Origin: Ulvibacterium sp965228935
Lineage (GTDB): Bacteria > Bacteroidota > Bacteroidia > Flavobacteriales > Flavobacteriaceae
Direction of reading: 5' to 3'
Assembly (NCBI RefSeq): GCF_965228935.1
Contig: NZ_OZ245846.1
Span: 5,642,001-5,706,000, forward strand
DNA length: 64,000 nucleotides
Shown here: positions 1-8,925 of the stretch, one piece after another
Layout of the letters: each line of letters begins with the position of its first letter
How positions within the stretch are numbered: the stretch's first letter is position 1
Made by a program: the position numbers and the translations under genes
The notes under the pieces: model-generated
Told to the model about the DNA's origin: nothing
What the model saw: only the letters and a program-made list of their open reading frames with translations
Databases searched by the model: none

Positions 1-63
1 AGAAATCGTAATTAACTAGAAACCTATTCAAACAACATAGCCTATGATGTGAGCTTATCAAAA

Positions 64-97
64 AAATCGGGAAATGCTTGAGACCATTCCCCGATTT
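64..97. repeat. Inverted repeat upstream of the first susC
   Basis: Imperfect inverted repeat with arms AAATCGGGAAATG and CATTCCCCGATTT around a short loop. A run of six A precedes it, so only the minus-strand transcript would have a terminator-like T-run, and no minus-strand gene is near. It may be the terminator of a gene left of the window or an element of the susC leader. Low certainty on function; the repeat itself is visible. Confidence 0.35.
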
Positions 98-147
98 AAA
101 AATGTGAATTAAACAACCTTTCAAAATCATTTAATCATTCCAAAAAT

Positions 148-3100
148 ATGAAAAAACATCCTAAAATCGGATGGCCTCATCGGTGGCTTCCGAAAATAGA
201 TTTGAAAATGAAACTGACCACTTTTTTGTTAATAGTTTCGTTACTTCAAGTTCAAGCGAGTACCTACTCTCAAAAGACCAGATTAAGCCTAGATTTCGAG
301 AATGCAAGTATCTCGCAAGTTCTTGATAGGATAGAGAAAATTTCCAAGTTTCGATTTTTATTCGAAAGTGATGAAATAGACCTTAATCGCAAAATATCGC
401 TAAAGGTCCATAAGAAGAAGATATTCGATGTACTGCCCCTTATCTTAAGGGGAACCGAGGTGGATTACAAAATTCGTGGGCGCCAGGTTATACTTACGAA
501 GAAAGAGCTTGGCGTGTTGTTGCCGGAGGTCAATGTCCCGGGCAGCGTTCCTCTAAACGACATGGTGCAGCAATCGATCTCGGGAACCGTAAGCGATGAA
601 AATGGCCAACCGTTGCCGGGAGCAAGTATTGTGGAAAAGGGCACCACCAATGGCACTCAAACCGATTTTGACGGAAACTTCTCTATAAACGTATCCGATC
701 AAAATGCAATACTCATAGTATCCTATATCGGTTTTGCTACCCAGGAAATTCCCGTAAACAATCAGGATACCATAAACATCGCCCTAGTGGAAAGCACATC
801 AAGCCTTGACGAAGTGGTTGTAATAGGTTATGGGGCCACTGTCAGTAAAAAGGATGCTACAGGTGCAGTGGCCAGTGCCGAGTTGGAACGTGCACTGGAA
901 ACCCCCAACGTGTCCGTAATACAGGCTTTGCAAGGGGCTGTGGCCGGATTAAACATCGGCGCTGTAACCGTTGCGGGGGAAAACCCTACCTTATCCGTAC
1001 GTGGACAAAGTACCTTGAACGGCGTAGATGAAAATGGGCGGTCAACGGCAAACGAGGACAATGCACCATTGATCGTATTGGATGGAATTATATATAGAGG
1101 AAGCCTTGTTGATCTAAACACTTCCGATATTCAATCCATAGACATACTTAAGGACGCCAGTTCCGCCGCCATTTACGGTTCCCAGGCATCCAACGGGGTA
1201 ATCGTTATCACCTCCAAAAGTGGAGGCGTGTCCAGTAAGCCGATTATCAACTACACGTCAAGCTATTCTATTCAAACCCCGGCCAATGATGTTAGACCCA
1301 TGCAGTCTGCAGAGTATGCGGAGTTTTATCCTGATATTTTTTGGGCCGAGGGTAGCAAGTTGGCTCCCGATTTCATCCAAGATAATCCCGATTATGACTT
1401 TACACCCAATTTAAAGACCAACTTCCTGAATGAGGGATTTAGAAATGGGGTAGATACAAATTGGTGGGATCTGCTTACACGTAATGGTACGGTGAACACC
1501 CATAACCTAAGTGTTAGGGGAAGATCGGAAAGAACAGGCTATTTTCTTTCTGCCGGTATTACCGATCAAAATGGTATTTTGTTGAACGATGATTATACGC
1601 GTTATAATTTTAGGGTTAATCTTGATGTCAATATAAACGACTGGTTGAAAATAGGAACTCAAACCTTTGCGGTCGTAAGTGATTTTTCAGGGGCAAACGC
1701 CTCTGCCGAGGCAATATTCAGATTACAGCCATGGGCACCAATCCGAGATGATAATGGGGAATTCATTACCAACCCGGTTGACCAATTAAATCCTTTTTTG
1801 ACCAATCAACAGGAGGATTCAGATATTCGTTTGAACCTTTCCAGTACCATTTATGCGGATGTAAAACTTCCCTTGGAAGGCCTAACCTACCGTATGAATT
1901 ACTCCAACGCCTATAGGACCATAAACCAAAGTAACTTCAATGCCTTTGGGGCCGATTTCACGGGCCTAGGTTCCAAAGATCATTTTATAAACTGGGATTG
2001 GACCTTTGATAATATTGTATCCTACAACAGGACTTTTAATGAAAACCATAATCTTGGGGTAACCTTGCTCTATGGTGTCGAAAAAAGACATTTAAGCGGA
2101 ACCGAAACTCAGGCCAGTAATTTTGATGTCGATGTTCTCGGTTTTAACCGGCTCCAGGCCGGAGATCCCACCTTAAATGAGATACTCACGACAAAAGAAG
2201 AAGAATCCAGTATATATCAAATGGCCCGGGTAATTTATGATTTCAAAAAGAAGTACTTTTTTACCGGAACCTTAAGACGTGATGGTTTCTCTGGCTTTGG
2301 TGCAAATGAAAAAATTGGTGTATTCCCAACGGCAGCTGTCGGTTGGACGGTCACCGAAGAATCATTTGTCAATGAATCTTCTTGGCTCAATTTCCTCAAG
2401 TTGCGGGCATCCTATGGACAATCTGGTAGACGAGGTGTTTCCAGACTTCAAACATTTGCCCGTGTGGAATCCGAGCCGGCTGTCGTTTTTGGCGATGGAG
2501 GCTCCCCGACCCAGGGGATAGCAATAGTATCCTTGGCAAATCCAGCATTGACTTGGGAGACCACGACAGGTTCCAATTTCGGTGTTGATTTTTCCATATT
2601 GAATTCTAGGATAAGTGGTAGTATCGAGTACTACGATAATAAGACCGAAAATATCCTGTTCGATATAGCCCTACCGGAGATTACCGGATTTGATAGAATT
2701 ACCTCGAATATTGCCGAAGTGCAGAATAATGGGTTGGAGGTAGTTCTTAGGGCCAATATCCTAGATGGCAAAGACTTTTCTTGGAACACGTCCATAGATT
2801 TCAATAGGGTCAGAAATGAGATTACTTCTATTTTAGGGCCCGATAACGATGAAAATGGAGACGGAAGGGAAGACGATTTGATCGGTAACGGTCTCTTTAT
2901 CGGTGAACCCCAAAACTCCATTTTCAATTATGATATTATAGGAATGTGGCAGCTGGCCGATGAGGCGAACGGAAACTTGCCGGATGGATTTTTTCCAGGG
3001 ACATACAAATTACGGGATATCAATGGAGATGGTATGATTTCTTCCTTGGACGACCGGCGGGTCATAGGTTATGAAGACCCCTCCTTTAGAATAGGTATAG

Positions 3101-3576
3101 CCAATACGTTCCGATACAAGGATTTCACGCTTTATGCATTCATAAACTCCATTCAAGGCGGCAATGATTTTTATTTGGGTGATGATGGTTTTCATTCGGT
3201 TCGGGAACAGTTATCCTTCGAGAACATTCCTTCCGGAGGTTTTGACTATTGGTTGCCGGAAAATCCAAATGCAAGATACCGAAGATTGGATACGCCATCG
3301 CAATTTGGCGCACAACTTAGCAACCCAAATGGGGCCAAGCCATACTCCTCCCGTAGTTTTGTCCGCCTTCAAGACGTTTCTCTGTCATATAACCTACCCG
3401 GTCCTATGCTGGATGTATTAGGAATCCGTACAGCTAAAATTTTTGTTAGTGGCAAAAACCTATATACTTGGACGGATTGGCAAGGCTGGGATCCCGAAAC
3501 CGGAGCAGGATTTGGAGCTGGAGCAGGTTTACCCGTATTAAAGAGTTATTCCCTTGGCCTAAATGTTGAATTTTAA
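148..3576 (+). CDS. SusC/RagA-family TonB-dependent receptor with STN domain
   Basis: Outer-membrane TonB-dependent transporter that with SusD (next gene, 11 bp on) should import an oligosaccharide. The order seen is a long basic N-terminus with a hydrophobic signal segment (about residues 21-38), an STN domain (about 46-118), a carboxypeptidase-D-like beta-sandwich (about 144-215, with the GTTNGTQTDFDGNF motif), a plug starting near DEVVVIGYG (about 220-350), and a barrel to a C-terminal aromatic residue (VEF). Length of 1142 aa is normal for the STN-containing class. STN domains usually signal to a FecR anti-sigma/ECF sigma pair; neither is in the window, so it may lie to the left. An internal ATG at 208 (MKLTTFLL) is an alternative start giving a more ordinary signal peptide. 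The transported glycan cannot be read from sequence. Confidence 0.93.
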   Translation: MKKHPKIGWPHRWLPKIDLKMKLTTFLLIVSLLQVQASTYSQKTRLSLDFENASISQVLDRIEKISKFRFLFESDEIDLNRKISLKVHKKKIFDVLPLILRGTEVDYKIRGRQVILTKKELGVLLPEVNVPGSVPLNDMVQQSISGTVSDENGQPLPGASIVEKGTTNGTQTDFDGNFSINVSDQNAILIVSYIGFATQEIPVNNQDTINIALVESTSSLDEVVVIGYGATVSKKDATGAVASAELERALETPNVSVIQALQGAVAGLNIGAVTVAGENPTLSVRGQSTLNGVDENGRSTANEDNAPLIVLDGIIYRGSLVDLNTSDIQSIDILKDASSAAIYGSQASNGVIVITSKSGGVSSKPIINYTSSYSIQTPANDVRPMQSAEYAEFYPDIFWAEGSKLAPDFIQDNPDYDFTPNLKTNFLNEGFRNGVDTNWWDLLTRNGTVNTHNLSVRGRSERTGYFLSAGITDQNGILLNDDYTRYNFRVNLDVNINDWLKIGTQTFAVVSDFSGANASAEAIFRLQPWAPIRDDNGEFITNPVDQLNPFLTNQQEDSDIRLNLSSTIYADVKLPLEGLTYRMNYSNAYRTINQSNFNAFGADFTGLGSKDHFINWDWTFDNIVSYNRTFNENHNLGVTLLYGVEKRHLSGTETQASNFDVDVLGFNRLQAGDPTLNEILTTKEEESSIYQMARVIYDFKKKYFFTGTLRRDGFSGFGANEKIGVFPTAAVGWTVTEESFVNESSWLNFLKLRASYGQSGRRGVSRLQTFARVESEPAVVFGDGGSPTQGIAIVSLANPALTWETTTGSNFGVDFSILNSRISGSIEYYDNKTENILFDIALPEITGFDRITSNIAEVQNNGLEVVLRANILDGKDFSWNTSIDFNRVRNEITSILGPDNDENGDGREDDLIGNGLFIGEPQNSIFNYDIIGMWQLADEANGNLPDGFFPGTYKLRDINGDGMISSLDDRRVIGYEDPSFRIGIANTFRYKDFTLYAFINSIQGGNDFYLGDDGFHSVREQLSFENIPSGGFDYWLPENPNARYRRLDTPSQFGAQLSNPNGAKPYSSRSFVRLQDVSLSYNLPGPMLDVLGIRTAKIFVSGKNLYTWTDWQGWDPETGAGFGAGAGLPVLKSYSLGLNVEF

Positions 3577-3587
3577 AAAAATCTGTT

Positions 3588-5243
3588 ATGAAAATACTAA
3601 AAATTTTAATGATTCTCGGTCTTACTTTGGCCCTAACCGAATCTTGTAACGAAGAAGAATTTCTTGAAGAAGAAGCATTTGACTTTTTATCTCCGGAAAA
3701 TTCCTATACCACACCGGAATTAATTGACGGAGCTATTGCTACGTTGCATCAAAACGTAAGGGAAATGTTGTTTGAAAGAAACGATTTTAGCTTTATTTTT
3801 CAATATACGGCAGATTATGCCTATGATGCGATCGCTCCAACACATGAGTTGAATTCTTGGGCCGATCAGATACTTCCCGAAAATCGTAGAGTACGGGAAA
3901 TGTGGAGTTTTCATTATGAGATCATATTCAATGCCAATGCCATATTGGGCAGAATTGGAGATATAGAATATACTTCCGAGACGCAACGAAACGCTCAGAT
4001 TGCCGAAGCCAAGTATTTTAGGGCATGGGCCTATCGAGGATTAGGTATTGTATTCGGAGGTGTTCCCATTACGTTGAATGAAGTACAAGAGCCCAAAAGG
4101 GATTATGTTAGAGCATCCCGTATTGAGGTATGGAATCAGGTAATCAAAGATTTAGAGGAAGCAGTTATTGATTTACCCAATGTAGGAGAAGTTGAGGATG
4201 GCCGCATTACCAAAGGCGTGGCCTATCATCTTCTTGCGGAGATGTATATCATTACAGGAGACTATAATGCAGCAATCGCGGCAGCAACCGAAGTAATAGA
4301 CAATTTGGGTTATTCCTTAATGACAGAGCGTTTTGGTACAAGAGTTGACGAGCCAGGTGATGTGTATTGGGATTTGTTTAGAAGAGGAAATCAAAACAGA
4401 AGTACCGGCAATACCGAAAGTATTTGGGTAAGCCAATATGAATACCTTACACCAGGAGGAGGAGGAGCTGATAATCTACCAAGGTTTTTAATGCCGTTAT
4501 ATTGGCAGTTAAAAGATGATGATGGCGTTGATCTTTTCACGGGACCAAATGATAATTTTGGTGGTCGAGGAATCGGTTGGTGGGCTCCATCACAATATTG
4601 GTTGGACCTATGGGAAGGTTCCAATGGTGATATGCGTAATTCTGAGTATAACATTATACGTGATATCCGTGCCAATAATCCTGAATCCCGGTATTTTGGG
4701 GAGCTCATTGTTGAAAGCGGTGCGATAGATAATTTTCGTGACCCTTTCGATAGATGGTGGAATCTGATTGTTGCCAAGGGTGCCCCGATCGGAAACTTTC
4801 CAGACGAATTCATTGAAGATCCGGAAACCGGTTTAACCACAAATTTTGCAAATTCTACCCATAGGGACAGATATTTGGTCCGGTTGCCCGATACCTATTT
4901 GTTAAGGGCAGAGGCTCATCTTTTAAATGGTGATCAAACTAGCGCGGCGGCAGATATAAATGTAGTAAGGAATAGGGTAAATGCCGATCCGGTCTCTGCT
5001 GCTGAGGTGGATATTGATTATATTTTGGATGAACGCGCTCGTGAACTTTTCAATGAAGAATTACGATTACTCACCTTGATGAGGATGGACAAAATAGTTG
5101 AAAGGGTAAGAATGTTTGATCCAATGCATAATGGACAGTTTGCTTCCAACGGCATAAATGATCATCAAAACCTTTGGCCTATCCCCAATACCGAGATAGA
5201 AAGAAATACGGAAGCCGTCCTGGAACAGAATCCCGGATATTAA
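3588..5243 (+). CDS. SusD/RagB-family glycan-binding lipoprotein
   Basis: Surface lipoprotein that caps the SusC transporter and binds the incoming glycan. The N-terminus is a lipoprotein-type signal (MKILKILMILGLTLALTESC, lipid Cys at residue 20). The body is rich in TPR-like helices (EAKYFRAWAYRGLG, about 140-155; LLAEMYIITGDYNAAI, about 210-225), and the C-terminal third has the usual RDRYLVRLPDTYLLRAEAHL and DERARELFNEELR motifs. Length of 551 aa fits the family. It starts 11 bp after susC and must be cotranscribed with it. The hairpin at 5345-5372 probably ends this transcript. Confidence 0.94.
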   Translation: MKILKILMILGLTLALTESCNEEEFLEEEAFDFLSPENSYTTPELIDGAIATLHQNVREMLFERNDFSFIFQYTADYAYDAIAPTHELNSWADQILPENRRVREMWSFHYEIIFNANAILGRIGDIEYTSETQRNAQIAEAKYFRAWAYRGLGIVFGGVPITLNEVQEPKRDYVRASRIEVWNQVIKDLEEAVIDLPNVGEVEDGRITKGVAYHLLAEMYIITGDYNAAIAAATEVIDNLGYSLMTERFGTRVDEPGDVYWDLFRRGNQNRSTGNTESIWVSQYEYLTPGGGGADNLPRFLMPLYWQLKDDDGVDLFTGPNDNFGGRGIGWWAPSQYWLDLWEGSNGDMRNSEYNIIRDIRANNPESRYFGELIVESGAIDNFRDPFDRWWNLIVAKGAPIGNFPDEFIEDPETGLTTNFANSTHRDRYLVRLPDTYLLRAEAHLLNGDQTSAAADINVVRNRVNADPVSAAEVDIDYILDERARELFNEELRLLTLMRMDKIVERVRMFDPMHNGQFASNGINDHQNLWPIPNTEIERNTEAVLEQNPGY

Positions 5244-5344
5244 ACTAATCTGTCTTCCCTTGATTTTTTGTTTTTATGAAAAAAACTAATTTCAAATTTT
5301 AAGTAAAGATTGTTGAGTTGTTAGTTTGAGTTAGTTTGGAAAAT

Positions 5345-5372
5345 GGGGCTTGTTGCCTAGACAGCCCCTTTT
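5345..5372 (+). terminator. Intrinsic terminator after susD
   Basis: Stem GGGGCT (5345-5350) and AGCCCC (5363-5368) with a 12-nt loop that can pair further (GTT/GAC), followed by TTTTCCTTTT. It lies about 100 bp after the susD stop and before the hydrolase start. It also argues against a hydrolase start at the TTG at 5350, which falls inside the stem. Confidence 0.7.
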
Positions 5373-5424
5373 CCTTTTGTTGTTAGGTTATTTTCTAATG
5401 CAGTTTGCACAAAAATACTATTAT

Positions 5425-7854
5425 ATGAAAGCCATTGGCGTAATACCCCTAATCTACTTCTTGGTACTTTTTGAATTCAATTGTTCAGCTCAATCCTCAC
5501 CGTTGGATTTCTCGGATTACAATATTGTCTGGACCGCCCAAAGTAAAAACAGTGCAGAATCCATGCCTGTTGGTGGGGGTGACATAGGATGCAATGTTTG
5601 GGTAGAGAATGGAGAACTTTTGGTTTACGTGCAACGTAGTGGTAGCTTGGCAGAAACCAATGAATATCTGAAATTAGGCCGCCTTCGGTTGAAGCTAAGT
5701 CCAAATCCTTTCTCCAGGGAAGGTACGGGCCATAAATTTCGTCAGGAACTTAAGCTATACGACGGTTATATTGAAATCATAGGCGGAAAGACAAATGAGG
5801 GGGAGCAACATAGGACAAAAATAAACCTATGGGTAGATACTAAAGAACCTGTTGTTCATCTAGGTGTTGAATCCAACAAAGAAATCAATGTGGACGTGGC
5901 CTACGAAAATTGGCGTACGGGTGAAGAAATCCTTCCCAACAATGACAGAAGGCACTCCACCTTTACATTGCACGCCTACCCAGGCAAGGTTATTCTTTCA
6001 AAGGATATGGTAGAACAACATAACAATGGTATTGTCTTTTATCACCGTAATCCCGATAACAAAATTCTCCCCGACTTATTGATAGCACAACAGAATCTGG
6101 AAAAATATCGGGATCAGATTACGGACGATCTAAAAGGGCGCACTTTCGGTGGAATGCTCTTTGGAGACGGTTTCTCCTCGTCAGAAACCACAACAGGGGA
6201 ATATCAGGGTAAACCATTTAGGGCATGGCATATGGTATCCAAAACAAAAAGAAAAAATCACCATATCCAATTGGCCGCTCATGTGGCCCAGACCAAAAGC
6301 TTACACGATTGGAAAAAGGGGCTGGACAGTATCGTGGCAAAAAGCAAGGCCCAAAATAGGGAACAAATGCACGAAGCTTCCAAAAAATGGTGGCACCAAT
6401 TCTGGTCAAGAAGTTATATACTCGTAAACCCTGAAACTCCTAGCGAGGGTGACAAAGCCTGGGTGACGGCCCGTAATTATCAATTGTTCCGTTATCAATT
6501 AGGGTGCAATGTATCCGGAGAGTATCCCACCAAATTCAATGGGGGGAACTTTACTTTTGACTCAGGTCTAATTGATGAACAAAGAAATTTTGGCCCAGAT
6601 TATAGGGCTTGGGGTGGTGGGGTGTTCACCGCCCAGAATCAGAGATTGTTACATTGGCCCATGTTGAAATCGGGGGATTTTGATGCCATGCTCCCCCATT
6701 TTGAACTTTTCCGAAAAGCCTTGCCAGGGGCAAAGGCCAGGGTAAAAGAACATTTTGGCCATGACGGGGCGGTATATAGTGAGTATACCAATGCGGCCGG
6801 TTTGGCTTTGGGAGCGGGTTATGGATGGTCCGAGGGGCCTAGAAAGAGGGGAACAGAGGTTGCGTTTGGTGATCCAAGGGCAGACGGGTCAAAGGCGTAT
6901 AATGACTTAGTGGAAAAAGGGGTCATGGCCAATGGATCCATTGCCTATCATTGGGAATCACAGATTGAAAATGCATACATGATTTTGGAGTACCACCGAT
7001 TTACAGGAGCGGATATTTCAGAATATATGCCCTTCATAGAACAATCGCTGCTATTCTTTTATGAACACTACCGATTGAGGCAGAAAATACGCAATGGTAA
7101 GGCCTTTGATGAAAATGGAAAGCTTGTAATTTTTCCTTCAACCTCATGCGAATCATATCGTGGGGCAAAAAATCCTGTTGATGTCCTTTCAGGTTTAAAG
7201 GCCTGCCTGAAAAGCATGCTCAAATTGGAGGAGAAGTATTTGTCTTCCGATAAAAAAAAGTACTACAGCGAATTTCTGAACAGCATTCCGGACTACGCTT
7301 TTGACACGGTCAATGGGAGCCCAATAATTAAGCCGGCGGAAAGCTGGATTCGTGAATCCAATTTGGAATTGCCTCAATTTTACCCGCTTTTCCCCTTTAA
7401 TCAGTTTAAAATTGGGGATACCGAAATTGAAGCTTTCAAAAACTCCTATGAACAAGCTCCTGCATTCCGAAAGGGAATCATAAAAAGCTGGCATCAAGAT
7501 GGCCTTTTCCTTTCTCGGATGGGAATGACCCAAGAAGCCATGGAATATAACATCAAAAAATTAGCGGACTCCCAACGTAGATATCCTACCTTTTGGGGGC
7601 CTGGCCATGATTGGGTCCCGGACCATAATTGGGGCGGTTCGGGCATGATCGGGCTACAGGAAATGTTAATGCAATGCTTTGGGGATGAAATATTGCTTTT
7701 TCCGGCCTGGCCAAAAACATGGAACGTAAACTTTAAGCTCCATGCCCCAAAAAATACCCTTGTGGAGGGAATATTCAAAGACGGTACATTGGTAAAGTTG
7801 GATGTGTCTCCCGAAAGTAGAAGAAAGGACATACGAATAATGAATCAAGAATAG
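5425..7854 (+). CDS. Secreted DUF5703/GH95-like glycoside hydrolase
   Basis: Probable periplasmic or surface glycoside hydrolase of the susCD locus. I recognise the N-terminal beta-sandwich of the DUF5703 type (YNIVWTAQSKNSAESMPVGG, shortly after the signal peptide) followed by an (alpha/alpha)6-barrel region and a C-terminal sheet domain as in GH95 (FPAWPKTWNVNFKLHAPKNT). A PTKFNGG segment near residue 368 occupies the place of the PANLQG-like motif of GH95 enzymes. I chose the ATG at 5425 (809 aa) because it directly precedes a signal peptide (MKAIGVIPLIYFLVLFEFNC). An ATG at 5398 is possible, but an upstream TTG at 5350 lies inside a terminator stem. GH95 members cleave alpha-L-fucosides or alpha-L-galactosides; whether this divergent relative does so is unknown. 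Confidence 0.85.
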   Translation: MKAIGVIPLIYFLVLFEFNCSAQSSPLDFSDYNIVWTAQSKNSAESMPVGGGDIGCNVWVENGELLVYVQRSGSLAETNEYLKLGRLRLKLSPNPFSREGTGHKFRQELKLYDGYIEIIGGKTNEGEQHRTKINLWVDTKEPVVHLGVESNKEINVDVAYENWRTGEEILPNNDRRHSTFTLHAYPGKVILSKDMVEQHNNGIVFYHRNPDNKILPDLLIAQQNLEKYRDQITDDLKGRTFGGMLFGDGFSSSETTTGEYQGKPFRAWHMVSKTKRKNHHIQLAAHVAQTKSLHDWKKGLDSIVAKSKAQNREQMHEASKKWWHQFWSRSYILVNPETPSEGDKAWVTARNYQLFRYQLGCNVSGEYPTKFNGGNFTFDSGLIDEQRNFGPDYRAWGGGVFTAQNQRLLHWPMLKSGDFDAMLPHFELFRKALPGAKARVKEHFGHDGAVYSEYTNAAGLALGAGYGWSEGPRKRGTEVAFGDPRADGSKAYNDLVEKGVMANGSIAYHWESQIENAYMILEYHRFTGADISEYMPFIEQSLLFFYEHYRLRQKIRNGKAFDENGKLVIFPSTSCESYRGAKNPVDVLSGLKACLKSMLKLEEKYLSSDKKKYYSEFLNSIPDYAFDTVNGSPIIKPAESWIRESNLELPQFYPLFPFNQFKIGDTEIEAFKNSYEQAPAFRKGIIKSWHQDGLFLSRMGMTQEAMEYNIKKLADSQRRYPTFWGPGHDWVPDHNWGGSGMIGLQEMLMQCFGDEILLFPAWPKTWNVNFKLHAPKNTLVEGIFKDGTLVKLDVSPESRRKDIRIMNQE

Positions 7855-7936
7855 AAAATATGTAGCCCACTAAATAGGAATCAATAGACAAAACAATTGG
7901 TTTTATGGTTTATGTACTCTTTATTGGGTAACATAT

Positions 7937-8338
7937 TTGGGCAAGACCATTGTGAAAATTGAATATGGGTACATCGGAAATGGTTTGGTGGGATTATCTA
8001 TTCCAAGGGTACAGGAAAGACTTGGAGGACAGAATACTATTGATGCTATAGGCGGCAGTTTTGAGAACAGGAAATTTACCAAAAGCGTTAGGGTCTGCGA
8101 TTTTGATCATCCGAAAAATCCGGAATTCAACCATTTCGGATCTCCGATTCCCCTTGAATTGAAAATAGGAGGTTTTAAAGGAGATAGCGGTGGAGGAGTG
8201 TTTATGCTTCATAATGGCAAACACGTTTTGGTAGGTATCGTATCCGGTGCGTTGAACCGTAGCATCAAATACGGTTCCGTTATGGCTCTGGCAAGGGTTT
8301 CAAAAGCGAACGAATGGATAGATTCGGTTATCGACTAA
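7937..8338 (+). pseudogene. Truncated trypsin-like (S1) serine protease, C-terminal part only
   Basis: The frame is open from 7874 but has no ATG; the first plausible start is TTG at 7937. It encodes the C-terminal lobe of a chymotrypsin-fold protease: GSPIPLELKIGGFKGDSGGG holds the catalytic Ser in GDSGG, followed by the VGIVSG strand. The N-terminal lobe with the catalytic His and Asp is absent, and the 80 bp between the hydrolase stop and this frame cannot hold it in any frame. Full-length relatives are about twice as long. I read it as a remnant whose 5' half was lost next to the hydrolase gene; an inactive stand-alone lobe is the less likely alternative. Confidence 0.6.
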
Positions 8339-8461
8339 ATAGGCCCACTTTCCTATTAAGGGTTTCCCCGTATTTGAAAAAGATGGAAAACCAGGGGACA
8401 AAGTTTTCGGATATACCGATCCGCTAGTGGTTATATGGGAAAAGAGCCCTAAATTTATGCC

Positions 8462-8842
8462 GTGTTTCGACGTATTAGAAATAGTAGGTTCATTCGAATT
8501 CTTTGGGGGTTTATGGGCCTGTATCTCCTAAACATCAGTGTGGACACGGCGGATGCCAATCCCGAACACATTGCGGAAGACCTTACCATTAACGACCAGG
8601 AGAGTTTAATCGAAATAATTGTGGAAAAATTATTGGGATTCGAAAATGCCTTTGCCGAATATGACGATCCTGATACTGAAGACCATGATAAAAAGAATAA
8701 AATCGACTTGATCGTTCTACTCTCGGTAGAACAAACCGGTTCAAAAAACCCTTTTGAATCAAGAAGTCGGGCATACCCCGATCATAGGGCCTTTTTAACA
8801 AACGGCTATTGCCAACTTCACACTCCCCCACCCAAAATTTGA
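8462..8842 (+). CDS. Small membrane-anchored or exported flavobacterial protein
   Basis: A 126-aa protein of unknown function. It has a basic N-terminus, one hydrophobic segment (about residues 12-24, ILWGFMGLYLLNI), then a very acidic region (ENAFAEYDDPDTEDHDKKNK) and a polar tail. I recognise the GFMGLYLLNISVDTAD and NDQESLIEIIVEK strings as typical of a conserved Flavobacteriia family often found next to the barrel gene that follows here. The only initiator in range is GTG at 8462; there is no ATG upstream. It probably forms a unit with the next gene (83 bp on). No enzymatic motif is visible. Confidence 0.65.
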   Translation: MFRRIRNSRFIRILWGFMGLYLLNISVDTADANPEHIAEDLTINDQESLIEIIVEKLLGFENAFAEYDDPDTEDHDKKNKIDLIVLLSVEQTGSKNPFESRSRAYPDHRAFLTNGYCQLHTPPPKI

Positions 8843-8925
8843 TTTGTTTTTTAGGTATACACCATTACCCAATTTTTAGGAAATAAAGATTGGACAAACT
8901 TCTTATTTACAAAAAACAAATCCAT

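Noticed and set aside
4391..4840. 149-codon minus-strand frame inside susD
   Set aside because: Shadow frame; SusD reading is unambiguous.
8343..8521. Open frame reading FPVFEKDGKPGDKVFGYTD and further, between the protease remnant and the small exported protein
   Set aside because: It has no start codon and its second half lies over the better supported 8462 gene; kept only as a possible remnant in the findings.
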